Assembly: GCA_002084825.1 (NCBI GenBank)
Contig: NBMF01000003.1
Coordinates: 1-45,870, forward strand
From: Fusobacteriia bacterium 4572_74
Lineage (GTDB): Bacteria; Fusobacteriota; Fusobacteriia; Fusobacteriales; Fusobacteriaceae
Direction of reading: 5' to 3'
Length of the DNA stretch: 45,870 nt
Position numbers and translations under genes: made by a program. A model generated the notes under the pieces. The model saw only the letters and a program-made list of their open reading frames with translations, was not told the origin of the DNA and did no database searches. Below are positions 10,085-19,853 of the stretch, piece after piece. Every line of letters starts with the position of its first letter. The first letter of the stretch is position 1.

Positions 10085-10256
10085 CTCGTCCTCGCAAGTT
10101 CGTAAAAATAATCTGGCAGGTCTCCTGACTTGACTTCACCCTACTAATAGCCCTTCCCGAATTACTTCAGTGGTATGCTCTTTTCGTCTGTCTTACAGTG
10201 GCGGGACCGTGTAGGATTTTCACCTATTTCCCTTTTAATCGATACAAATCGAACCA
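10085..10256 (-). promoter_or_regulatory. Adenosylcobalamin riboswitch
   Basis: Minus strand AGGGAAATAGGTGAAAATCCTACACGGTCCCGCCACTGTAAGACAGA...AGTCAGGAGACCTGCCAGA; contains B12-box type GTCAGGAGACCTGCC. Confidence 0.97.
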
Positions 10257-10390
10257 AAATTATAATTTATTAAATTGTTATTAAATTTATACCATGTTTA
10301 CTTTTTTTTTTCAAATTTTTTTTCTTGATTAGAAGTCAGATCTAGAAAGAGTTCAACGAGAATTATCCTTAGAAATTATTGATTAATTAT

Positions 10391-12097
10391 CTACCTATAA
10401 AATTTAGCATAAGATCCCTCCAATTTTAAAAGTTCTTCATGGGTTCCAGTTTCTATCACACCATCTTTATCCATAACTACAATTCTATCAGAATTTATAA
10501 TAGTAGATAACCTATGAGCTATAGTTATAGTCGTTCTGTTTTTAGATAATGTCATAAGAGCATCCTGAATTAATTTTTCTGTAATATTATCTAGCGATGC
10601 TGTTGCTTCATCCAAAATTAATATCTTGGGATTTTTTAAAAATATCCTAGCTATAGATATCCTTTGTTTTTGTCCCCCAGAAAGTTTCACTCCCCTTTCT
10701 CCTACCAAGGTATCAAATCCCAACGGTAAACTACTTATAAGCTCATATATATTGGCATTTTTAGATGCTTCTATAAGATCTTCTTCAGTTGCATCTAGTT
10801 TACCATACCTTATATTCTCCCCTATAGTTCCTCCAAATAAAAATGCCTCTTGAGGAACAATTCCTATATTCTCTCGAAGAGAGGTTAATTTTATTCTGCT
10901 TATATCCGTCCCATCTATAGTGATATTCCCAGAATCAATATCATAAAACCTCGGAATTAGATTTGAAATAGTTGATTTACCTACACCACTCGACCCCACT
11001 ATAGCTATATTTTCTCCAGATTTTATCTTTAAATTAAATTCATTTAAAATCAACGATGATTTTTTATAGGAAAACTTTACATCCTGTAGTTCTATTTCTC
11101 CCTTTATTTCTTTTAAAACCACTGGATTTTCTATCTCTTTTATCTGCGGAGTTATTCCCATCATCTCCTGAAACCTTCTATATCCTGCCATCCCTTTTTG
11201 ATAACTTTGAACTAAGATCATCATCTTTCTAATAGGTTCCATAAATCTATAGGAATATAGTAAAAAACTGATTAAAATACCATAGGTTAATTCACCATTT
11301 AATATTAAATAACCACCATAAAATACCACTATAAATTGCATAAGGTTCATAAATACATGGATTCCTGAGAAAAAAATAGCGGTAGTTTTATAAGTTTCTT
11401 TTTTAGCTTCTTGAAATTCTTGGTTTTTTTCCTCGAATTTCTCTATTTCATAATTTTCGTTATTAAACAACTTTACTACTCTGATTCCACCAATACTTTC
11501 TTCAGCACAAGAATTTATATCTGCTATTTTTTTTCTAGTCTTCCCAAATGCCATCTTCAACTTCCATTTTTGAGTGATAGAAAAATAAATCATAAAGGGT
11601 AAAACTGAAAATATAACCAAAGTCAATTTCACATTTAAGCTAATCATCAATGCAAATGACCCTACTAACCTGATAACAGCGATAAAGAGATCTATAGGTC
11701 CATGGTTAGCTAGTTCCGATATCCCGCTCAGGTCATTGACTAATTTTGACATAATTACCCCAGTTTTGTTGTTGTCAAAATAACTAAAGGATAATTTTTG
11801 AATATGTGTAAACAATTCTTTTCTCATTTTAGTCTCTATCTTAATTCCCAAAAGATTTCCATAATATAATTGACAATAACTAACGACATATCTCAACAAA
11901 TACATGAATATCAATCCAATAGATATATAATAAAATGTTTTCAGATCTTTTGCTGGAATTATTTCATCGATTATTATCTGAATTAATTTCGGAAAAATCA
12001 AATCCAATAATGCAAGCAATATAGCACATATCACTGTAGATATTAATAGTTTAATATGAGGTTTATAATATTTTATAAATGATTTTAATTCGTTCAT
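10391..12097 (-). CDS. MsbA/LmrA-like ABC transporter with fused membrane and ATPase domains
   Basis: Six-TM region then Walker A GSSGVGKST, LSGGQKQR, ILDEATASLD. Confidence 0.94.
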   Translation of the reverse strand: MNELKSFIKYYKPHIKLLISTVICAILLALLDLIFPKLIQIIIDEIIPAKDLKTFYYISIGLIFMYLLRYVVSYCQLYYGNLLGIKIETKMRKELFTHIQKLSFSYFDNNKTGVIMSKLVNDLSGISELANHGPIDLFIAVIRLVGSFALMISLNVKLTLVIFSVLPFMIYFSITQKWKLKMAFGKTRKKIADINSCAEESIGGIRVVKLFNNENYEIEKFEEKNQEFQEAKKETYKTTAIFFSGIHVFMNLMQFIVVFYGGYLILNGELTYGILISFLLYSYRFMEPIRKMMILVQSYQKGMAGYRRFQEMMGITPQIKEIENPVVLKEIKGEIELQDVKFSYKKSSLILNEFNLKIKSGENIAIVGSSGVGKSTISNLIPRFYDIDSGNITIDGTDISRIKLTSLRENIGIVPQEAFLFGGTIGENIRYGKLDATEEDLIEASKNANIYELISSLPLGFDTLVGERGVKLSGGQKQRISIARIFLKNPKILILDEATASLDNITEKLIQDALMTLSKNRTTITIAHRLSTIINSDRIVVMDKDGVIETGTHEELLKLEGSYAKFYR

Positions 12098-12279
12098 TTT
12101 AGCTCCTTAATTTAAATTTTATATTTAATAATTATCGGTCTTTATTCAGAAATGTGATACACATTTTTATAAATTTTAATTCATAAAAAACCCACTAAAT
12201 TTGGATGGAATTAAAAAAAAGCTAATGCTTGCTCACCCTCCCTATGCCCATCTTGGGGGGGTTTTGGTATAATAGCTAT

Positions 12280-12575
12280 TATGACTACTATTACTCTTAA
12301 AGAGATTCTCACTGACGACAATTTAAAAGTTTTTTTTAAGCATTCTTTTAATTTTTTCTCTCATTTTCATGTCATTCTTTCTCTTGGTGACTTTAAAAAA
12401 ACCTCGCTTGGAAAATAATAAAGTTACATTTTGGTATATTGATGTCACTACTAAAGAAAAAATATTTCTTACCCTTCCGTTGTTTAAATTCATTGGTAGA
12501 CTCATTCTACACATTAACCCCAAAGGATTTAAGTCCTTTTTTTATGCAATTTTTTTGATAGTTCATTATTTTTAA
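12280..12575 (+). pseudogene. IS91-type transposase remnant (N-terminal and C-terminal pieces joined)
   Basis: MTTITLKEILTDDNLKVFFKHS followed in another frame by ENNKVTFWYIDVTTKEKIFLTLPLFKFIGRLILHINPKGFK, resembling the ends of Y2/IS91 transposases; core missing. Confidence 0.6.
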
Positions 12576-12671
12576 TTAAATTTATAAATCTTAATACCAC
12601 TTTTGTTATACGATTGTTGCAAGATACGATTTTATAATTTCCTAAACAATAAAAAAAAAGGAGTTAGCCTC

Positions 12672-13901
12672 CTATTTTCTTAACATCCTCAAATCATTCC
12701 CAGTAGGATTTTGAAATACTGCCAAATCAAATTCACGGATTATTGGTATCAGATGTTCAAAGAGAGTTGACTGAATCCCTTCATATTCCCGCCAAACAAT
12801 TGTTCTAGCAAAACAATATATCTCAACCGGAATCCCTTGAAATCTAGGTTCTTGCTGTCTGACTAACAAGGTTAAATTTTGATTGATATAGGGACTATTT
12901 TTAAGATATAATTCCACATAAACTCTAAACATTCCAATATTTGTGAATCTTCTGCCGTTAATAGGAGTAGATATAATATCTTTATCCCTATTATATTTTT
13001 CAACTTCTTTTTCTTTTTTTTCAATATAATCTTTTAAAAGATCAATTTTTTTATATTCTTTAATTTCCTCTAAAGATAAAAATTTTACACTATTACTGTC
13101 TAAAAATATCGATCTTTTTATTCTCCTACTTCCTGTAGACTGCATTCCTTTCCAATTTCGAAATGAATTACTGACAAGGGCATAACTAGGAATAGTTGTG
13201 ATAGTTTTATCAAAATTTTGAACCTTTACATTGGTTAGATTTATCTCTATTACATCTCCATCAGCTAGTTGATCGGGCATCTCAATCCAGTCTCCTATCC
13301 CAACCATATTGTTAGCCGCCAGTTGAATACTTGCAACAAACCCTAAAATAGCATCTTTGAAAATCAGCATAATTATAGCTGTCATTGCACCTATTCCACT
13401 TAAAATTTTAAGCGGTGATTTATCCAGAATTATTCCTACAGATATTGTTATAGCTACAATCATAAAAAACAAACTCATAACCTGAAGATAACTCTTAATC
13501 GGCCGTCTTTTAGAGATACTATATGTACTATAGATATCACTGAATACCGACAAAATTCCATTTGCAATAAGAGTGAATATTATTACCATCCCTATATCAA
13601 CAGTCTTTTCAAAAAAAGATTTAAAAAAATCTAACTTCCTTATCATAATATAAAAAACAATTAACGGCACTAAAGCATTAAAATATTTTAAAACATTTTC
13701 TTCAATTAAAAAATCATCCCATTTAGTTTCACTTTTTTCAATCAATTTAATCAGATAATTTTTTATTATATAACTTGTAATATAGTACATAATAATTGCT
13801 ATTATTAGGGTCAGTACCATTATTATTCCTACAACAAAAATTCTTTGATAATATTCGCCTATATTTAAATATTCAATGATTGCATTATAAAATTTATTCA
13901 T
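12672..13901 (-). CDS. MscS-family mechanosensitive channel (YbdG-like)
   Basis: Multi-TM N-terminus, GIGAMTAIIMLIFKDAILGFVASIQLAANNMVGIGDWIEMP pore/beta-domain motif. Confidence 0.9.
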   Translation of the reverse strand: MNKFYNAIIEYLNIGEYYQRIFVVGIIMVLTLIIAIIMYYITSYIIKNYLIKLIEKSETKWDDFLIEENVLKYFNALVPLIVFYIMIRKLDFFKSFFEKTVDIGMVIIFTLIANGILSVFSDIYSTYSISKRRPIKSYLQVMSLFFMIVAITISVGIILDKSPLKILSGIGAMTAIIMLIFKDAILGFVASIQLAANNMVGIGDWIEMPDQLADGDVIEINLTNVKVQNFDKTITTIPSYALVSNSFRNWKGMQSTGSRRIKRSIFLDSNSVKFLSLEEIKEYKKIDLLKDYIEKKEKEVEKYNRDKDIISTPINGRRFTNIGMFRVYVELYLKNSPYINQNLTLLVRQQEPRFQGIPVEIYCFARTIVWREYEGIQSTLFEHLIPIIREFDLAVFQNPTGNDLRMLRK

Positions 13902-13954
13902 ATCATTTCTCCTACCTTTTTTACTGTTAAGTTGAATTTATAAAAGTTCCCCGC

Positions 13955-14657
13955 CTATATTTTTCCTAAATTTATATTTTTTCTTAGCCCAATTATAGAT
14001 CTCACAGCAATCACAGGTATTTGAACATGTTTTTTTATCTCTACTCCCAGATATACTACCCAATCCAAAGAAAAATCAGCCGGCATCTTTATCTTTCTAT
14101 CCTGTTTAAAACTAGGGTCGGGGACTCCACTGGATACATGGATCAAATCTACTCCTACTTTTTCAACCTCTTTTGCAATATAGATTCCTTCTTCCAGGGT
14201 AGGTTCATTGCCTCCTATCCTGATCCCTAAAATAAAATTATTATTAAAGATATCCTTTGTTCTTCTTATCAATTCACGGGTAAAATACAGTCTATCACCA
14301 TATTTATCTGTTCTCTTGTTCCAAAGTTTAGAATGAAGTTGCGATATAAGATAGGTATGTGCCCCATGAATCTCTATCCCGTCAAATCCACATTTTTTTG
14401 CCCTATAAAAAGCCTCTATAAACTCCTCTAAAATATCGTCTAATTCCCCCTCAGATACAGTGGCTATCTCCTCCTTAAATCCAGCATGATGAAGCTGAAT
14501 AAGAGTAGGAGTTTTATGTTTTCTACATATATTCGCGATCTTAGTCAAGCCCTCTATAAAACTATCATTCCATATTCCTATTTGATTATCCCTTAATTTA
14601 CCATCTTTGGCAACACAACAAGCTTCTAGGATGATCATTCCGACTCCTTATTTTCAT
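13955..14657 (-). pseudogene. NADH:flavin oxidoreductase / Old Yellow Enzyme, truncated at both ends
   Basis: IILEACCVAKDGKLRDNQIGIWNDSFIEGLTKIA...LIQLHHAG...GFDGIEIHGAHTYLISQ; TIM-barrel N-terminus missing and C-terminus stops after IPVIAVRSI. RBS plus ATGAAAATA remains just upstream, out of frame. Confidence 0.8.
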
Positions 14658-14674
14658 ACTTTTCTCCTATTTTT

Positions 14675-15424
14675 TTATTCCTCTACCCCTTCCTCTATAA
14701 ATGAGCATTCATATATATCTACATCTGAAGGAAGTTTATATATAACATCTTTTCTTTCTACAACGATTTGAATTTTTCCCTTTAAAATTTTATCCTTTTG
14801 AATACTCTTTAAAAGAGCCTTAGCAGGATTTATTGTGATTGGATGTCCCACTGAATTCATCATAGTAAGATCACCATTGGTATCTCCATAAGCATAAGAT
14901 TCATCTAAATTTATATTATATTTTTTTACAAATCTATCAATGGCTTTCTGCTTACTCACTGAATCCCACATAGGAGTAGTTTCACCGGTAAAGCGTTCCC
15001 CGTCATAGTGATAAATTGTACCACAGTAATCATCTGCACCATATTTTTTTGCCATCTTTGATACTAAAAATTCCGGACTTCCAGAAATAAATATAACTTT
15101 ATGTCCCTGTGCTTTATGCCATTTTATCCTATCTCTAGTATATTTATATACTCTTCCAGCCTTTACATCCATCACTTGGTTAGCCACAAACTCATTTTGT
15201 TCTAGCGTCACATTTTGGATAGCTTCTATATAGCTCTCTACGAGTCCTAATAAATATGCATCATAACCACCCTTTCTTATATCCCATTGAGTGTATAGAT
15301 CCTTCACTTTATTTTCCCACTGCCTAGGATCTATCAATTCATATTTTATCAACCTTTTAAAATGCTCTGTTAAAAGAGAATCTCTGTATATAGTTCCATC
15401 AATATCAAAAAATGCTACTTTCAT
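14675..15424 (-). CDS. HAD superfamily IB hydrolase (SerB-like phosphatase)
   Basis: MKVAFFDIDGTIYRDSLLTEHF, KVIFISGSPEFLV, SYAYGDTNGDLTMM; start chosen at internal ATG preceded by AGGAG. Confidence 0.87.
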   Translation of the reverse strand: MKVAFFDIDGTIYRDSLLTEHFKRLIKYELIDPRQWENKVKDLYTQWDIRKGGYDAYLLGLVESYIEAIQNVTLEQNEFVANQVMDVKAGRVYKYTRDRIKWHKAQGHKVIFISGSPEFLVSKMAKKYGADDYCGTIYHYDGERFTGETTPMWDSVSKQKAIDRFVKKYNINLDESYAYGDTNGDLTMMNSVGHPITINPAKALLKSIQKDKILKGKIQIVVERKDVIYKLPSDVDIYECSFIEEGVEE

Positions 15425-15653
15425 AAATTTTCTCCTCTTATTCACTTAATATACCTAATATTATAACATAATTTTTTTCATATCTTATTTTTTCTTTAAA
15501 TTCAATTCATTTTTTAAATCATTGATCGAAATATAACTTTAAAGTTGTTTTATTCCCACTAAAATTTCTTTAATAATATAGAATTAAACTCTTCTATATG
15601 TTACAATATAAATATAAAAACAAGTGTTATTTTGCAGTGTTAGAGGAGGAAAA

Positions 15654-16286
15654 ATGAAAGTTATTAATCCATATTCAAAATTAGAGGAATACATGAGCTC
15701 GGTAATTCATTTACTAGGAGCCGGAATGGCAATAAGTGGTTTGGCTTTTTTAATTATCCATGCTGTAAAAGATGGTGGAATGAAACAGATTATAGGCTTT
15801 AGTATCTTTGGTATTTCAGCTATATTTTTATATCTTATGTCGGGAATATATCATCTTCTTCCTGTAGGGAAATATAAAAAACTTTTCAAAATATTGGATC
15901 ATTCTGCTATCTATGTACTTATATCTGGATCATACACTCCATTTTTACTGATATTAGGAGGAATTACAGGTTGGGTAATCTTGGCTATTCAATGGATTTT
16001 GACCAGTTTAGGAGTTTTATTTAAAATTAAATTTGCAGGTAGATTTCAAACAATTTCGACTCTAATCTATTTATTTATGGGCTGGATGATAATTTTTGTC
16101 TTTGAAAATCTAAAGAGCAGTTTAAATTTGGTATCATTGAGACTGTTAATAGTCGGAGGGGCTGTTTATTCTGTAGGAGCGATCTTCTACTCTATGAAAA
16201 GAGTTAAATATACCCATGTTATATGGCATTTTTTTGTTATTGCAGGGACTACCCTTCACTATCTGTCTATATACCATTCAATATAA
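15654..16286 (+). CDS. Hemolysin III / YqfA (PAQR-like) membrane protein
   Basis: Seven-TM protein; VIHLLGAGMAISG, GIYHLLPVGKYKKLFKILDHSAIYVLISGSYTPFLL; RBS GAGGAGGAAAA before ATG 15654. Confidence 0.92.
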   Translation: MKVINPYSKLEEYMSSVIHLLGAGMAISGLAFLIIHAVKDGGMKQIIGFSIFGISAIFLYLMSGIYHLLPVGKYKKLFKILDHSAIYVLISGSYTPFLLILGGITGWVILAIQWILTSLGVLFKIKFAGRFQTISTLIYLFMGWMIIFVFENLKSSLNLVSLRLLIVGGAVYSVGAIFYSMKRVKYTHVIWHFFVIAGTTLHYLSIYHSI

Positions 16287-16321
16287 ATATAACCATAAAA
16301 AATCAACGTGACATTGTATCT

Positions 16322-16363
16322 AAAAAAAGAGGTTTCCTATAATTTACAGGAGACCTCTTTTTT
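16322..16363. terminator. Bidirectional intrinsic terminator between convergent genes
   Basis: AAAAAAAGAGGTTTCCTATAATTTACAGGAGACCTCTTTTTT. Confidence 0.85.
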
Positions 16364-16380
16364 ATAATTAATCTTATATT

Positions 16381-17739
16381 TTATTTGAATTTTGGCAGAT
16401 ACACTGTAAATACACTCCCTATTCCCTCGGTACTTTGAATTTCTAAAGTACCTCTGTGAACTTTTACTAGATGAGATACAATAGATAGACCCAATCCCGA
16501 ACCAGATTTTTTAGTAGTCCTGACTTTATCTTCTCTAAAAAATCTTTCTGTGATTTTTTTTAAATTATTCTCTTTAATCCCAATCCCTGTATCTGAGATC
16601 CGAATTCCAATTTTATCACAAACCATAAAAGAGGTAACATTTATCTCTCCTCCAACCTTGTTATATTTAATAGCATTAGAGATTATATTTAAAAATATAT
16701 CCCGAATCAGTGATTCATCCCCTAAAACTTCCCTTTTGTAGTCTTTTATTTCACACTTTAATGTTATCTCTTTTTCTAGAGTAACAATATCCATAAATTC
16801 ACACAATTCAATGGTCAATTTTTCAACATTTACAGGTTTAAAATATTCCTCCAATGATTCTGGATTTCTAGTAAAGATCAATAATTTTTGAATGATACTA
16901 TTTAGCCAATTAACTTCATCCAATACCTTTCCCAAGTCCTCTTGATATTCTTCTATACTTCTCTCGCTGCTAAGTTCCACCTCTATCATACTTTTAATAG
17001 ACATTATAGGAGTCTTCAATTCATGACTGACATTATCTGTAAATTCATTTATTTGAATAAAACTGTTTTCCACCCTGCCTAACATAGAATTCAGAGTTGA
17101 TATTAAGTTTACTATACTCTTATTTGTACATGTAGTTTCAATCCTTTCAGATAAATTTTTAACTTTAATATCGTTAGTCGATTTAGTTATCTCATCTATC
17201 CCCATCAAAAGATTGTTAATTATATTAAAAGTGTTATAATAATTCCAAATTATAGTTAAAAAAATGATTATGGCAAATGTTATCATCAGCCACGGAAAGT
17301 AGAGTTTTCTATCTGAGATATCTCTGATAAGTACATATATATATGGTTTCCCTCCATTGGTAAAGCTACCTAGCAAAAGTCTTTTGTTTTCAACCGTAAT
17401 ATATAATTTTTTCTTTAGATCTACATTTTTTATAAGTTTTGTCAAAACCTTAGAATTACTAAAAATAAACGAATCATCGCTTATTTCTACATACACAGGT
17501 TTTCTAGCTTCTACATCTATTACTACTATATCTAAAGGTACAGGAAGAAGATCTAAATAATCTATTATTTTATTTGTTTTAAAAATCACCCCTTCATCCT
17601 TTATAAGATATTGGAATATTCCTGCTTCGGTGGCCATTTTTTTATCAGCATAATTTTTTAATAAACTTGAAGTTAAAAAAAAGACTCCTGTAAAAATAAT
17701 CCCCAAAGCGATAAAATTCCTAACATTACTTTTAACCAA
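16381..17739 (-). CDS. Two-component sensor histidine kinase
   Basis: DNVSHELKTPIMSIKS (H box), NIISNAIKYNKVGG (N), ISDTGIGI, GSGLGLSI; two TM segments. Confidence 0.94.
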   Translation of the reverse strand: MVKSNVRNFIALGIIFTGVFFLTSSLLKNYADKKMATEAGIFQYLIKDEGVIFKTNKIIDYLDLLPVPLDIVVIDVEARKPVYVEISDDSFIFSNSKVLTKLIKNVDLKKKLYITVENKRLLLGSFTNGGKPYIYVLIRDISDRKLYFPWLMITFAIIIFLTIIWNYYNTFNIINNLLMGIDEITKSTNDIKVKNLSERIETTCTNKSIVNLISTLNSMLGRVENSFIQINEFTDNVSHELKTPIMSIKSMIEVELSSERSIEEYQEDLGKVLDEVNWLNSIIQKLLIFTRNPESLEEYFKPVNVEKLTIELCEFMDIVTLEKEITLKCEIKDYKREVLGDESLIRDIFLNIISNAIKYNKVGGEINVTSFMVCDKIGIRISDTGIGIKENNLKKITERFFREDKVRTTKKSGSGLGLSIVSHLVKVHRGTLEIQSTEGIGSVFTVYLPKFK

Positions 17740-17774
17740 AGTTATAAATATTAAATTATTTTTTTTTAATTTAG

Positions 17775-18443
17775 TTAATCTTTTAATATATATCCAACTC
17801 CTCTAACTGTATGAATTAATTTTTTATCAAATCCCTTATCAATTTTTTTTCTTAAATGATTTATATATACATCCACTACATTTGTATCGGAAATAAAATT
17901 GATATTCCATACTTTTTCTGTGATCATCATACGAGTTAAAACAGTATTTTTATTTCCTATAAAATATTCTAATAGATTAAATTCTCTAGTTGTCAACTCT
18001 ATCACTTGATCATCTCTAGTAATAATTCTTTTTACTAAGTCCATCTTTAGATCTTGAGCTGTCAAAATATTATCATTTACCTCGCTGTTTCTTCTAAATA
18101 TGGCCCTTATTCTAGCTAATAACTCTGAAAAAGCAAATGGTTTTACTAAATAATCATCTGCTCCTGCATCTAACCCCATAACTTTATCCTGAATTTGATC
18201 CTTTGCTGACATAAGAGTTATGTAAGTATTATCTTTTTGTTTTTTAAGATATTTCACCACTTCTATCCCATTTTTTTTAGGGATCATAATATCAAGTAAA
18301 ATCAAACTATAATCATAATTGGTAGCATAGCTTATAGCATCTTCTCCATTATCTACAGTATCTACATCATACCCTGCTTCTAAAAGGCCCTTACTTATAT
18401 AGTTTGATATCTGTTTTTCATCTTCTACTAATAATATTTTCAT
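17775..18443 (-). CDS. OmpR/PhoB-family response regulator
   Basis: MKILLVEDEKQISNYISKGL, LLDIMIPKKNG, KPFAFSELLARIRAIFRR, C-terminal winged helix; start at RBS-preceded ATG 18443. Confidence 0.94.
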   Translation of the reverse strand: MKILLVEDEKQISNYISKGLLEAGYDVDTVDNGEDAISYATNYDYSLILLDIMIPKKNGIEVVKYLKKQKDNTYITLMSAKDQIQDKVMGLDAGADDYLVKPFAFSELLARIRAIFRRNSEVNDNILTAQDLKMDLVKRIITRDDQVIELTTREFNLLEYFIGNKNTVLTRMMITEKVWNINFISDTNVVDVYINHLRKKIDKGFDKKLIHTVRGVGYILKD

Positions 18444-18487
18444 TCTTTCACTCCTTCTGTATACCTTCAACAAATCAGCTGTTTATT

Positions 18488-19777
18488 TTAAAGGGAATAA
18501 TAATTTTTAAGTAATTTTTTTAAATTCATAAGATCTTGTACACCACATAATTCACGAACAGAGTGCATTCCAATCATTGCTAATCCCAAGTCTACAGCAT
18601 TTATATCTACGTGTGTAGAAGAAATTGGCCCTATTGTAGAGCCTCCTGGCGTATCCGACCTATTTACAAAATATTGATACGGAATTCCATTAGCTTCTAA
18701 TATTTGTTTTACTACAGCTAATGAATGTGCATCTGAAGTATAAGATTGATTAGCAGTAACTTTGAGTGCTACACCATGATTCATCTTAGGTCTTATTATA
18801 GGATCTGTCTTTTGACCCTGAGCTGGATGAACCGCATGAGCTCCATCTATAGATAGCATAAATGAATTCGATAGTGCACAAAAGAACTCCTCCCTATCTA
18901 GTCCTAAAGACAGTGATATTCTATCCATAGCATTTAATAGCATATTTGAGTCTGCTCCCTGTTTTGTACTGCTTCCTACCTCTTCATTATCAAAACAAGC
19001 TAATATATTTACTCCATTAAAGTCTTTAGCTTCGATAAACGCATCTAACCCAACATAGAGTGCTCCTAAATTATCTATCTTGGCAGCAGAGATCATCTCC
19101 TCATTTAATCCTACAAGACATCCCTTTTCAAATTCATATAGATATAGATCAAAATCCAAAATTTCAGCTATACCTATATTATTTTCTTCAGCAATTATTT
19201 TTAATAGAAAGTTTTCTTTTTCTAATTCTTTATTTACCAGTGTTAAAATAGGTAAAGTGTCGTTTTGTTTATTCAATTCAACCCCTTTATTTACCTCTCT
19301 ATTTTGATGGATTGCAAGATTAGGAATAATCAAACACGGTTTATCTATATTTACTAAGATTGTTTTAGGTTTAAAAACATTCTCTGATTTTACAACTACC
19401 CTTCCTGCAATACTTAGGGGTCTATCTAACCACGTATTTAAAATAGGCCCACCATATACCTCTGTATTCAATCTAAGGTATGAATCTCCTACCATTTCTG
19501 GATTAGGTTTTATTCTAAACCCTGGAGAATCTGTGTGATTCCCAGATATTTTAAATCCACATTCATTTAAATTCCCATTTCCAATAGAGAATGCAATCAA
19601 TGAAGAATGATTTTTTTTGAAGAAATATTTACCATTGACCTCTAGTTTCCATTTTTCAGATTCTGAGATCTCTCTATATCCATTGTCTATCAATATGTCA
19701 GCAGTATTTTTTACTGCATGAAATACAGATTTTGAAGAATGGGAAAAGTTAATAAAGTCATTTGCAAGTTTTTTCAT
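18488..19777 (-). CDS. M18-family aspartyl aminopeptidase
   Basis: GNHTDSPGFRIKPNP, CFDNEEVGSSTKQGADS, SIDGAHAVHP, SDTPGGSTIGPI. Confidence 0.94.
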   Translation of the reverse strand: MKKLANDFINFSHSSKSVFHAVKNTADILIDNGYREISESEKWKLEVNGKYFFKKNHSSLIAFSIGNGNLNECGFKISGNHTDSPGFRIKPNPEMVGDSYLRLNTEVYGGPILNTWLDRPLSIAGRVVVKSENVFKPKTILVNIDKPCLIIPNLAIHQNREVNKGVELNKQNDTLPILTLVNKELEKENFLLKIIAEENNIGIAEILDFDLYLYEFEKGCLVGLNEEMISAAKIDNLGALYVGLDAFIEAKDFNGVNILACFDNEEVGSSTKQGADSNMLLNAMDRISLSLGLDREEFFCALSNSFMLSIDGAHAVHPAQGQKTDPIIRPKMNHGVALKVTANQSYTSDAHSLAVVKQILEANGIPYQYFVNRSDTPGGSTIGPISSTHVDINAVDLGLAMIGMHSVRELCGVQDLMNLKKLLKNYYSL

Positions 19778-19853
19778 TTTATTCCTCCTAAAGTTATGTG
19801 TTTATTTTATCCTTATATTATTTATACAACATTATCATCAAAATTAAAATAAT

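Noticed and set aside
10326-10385. Possible plus-strand peptide KSDLERVQRELSLEIID next to the riboswitch
   Set aside because: Too short, no start or RBS; could be a gene remnant but not supportable.
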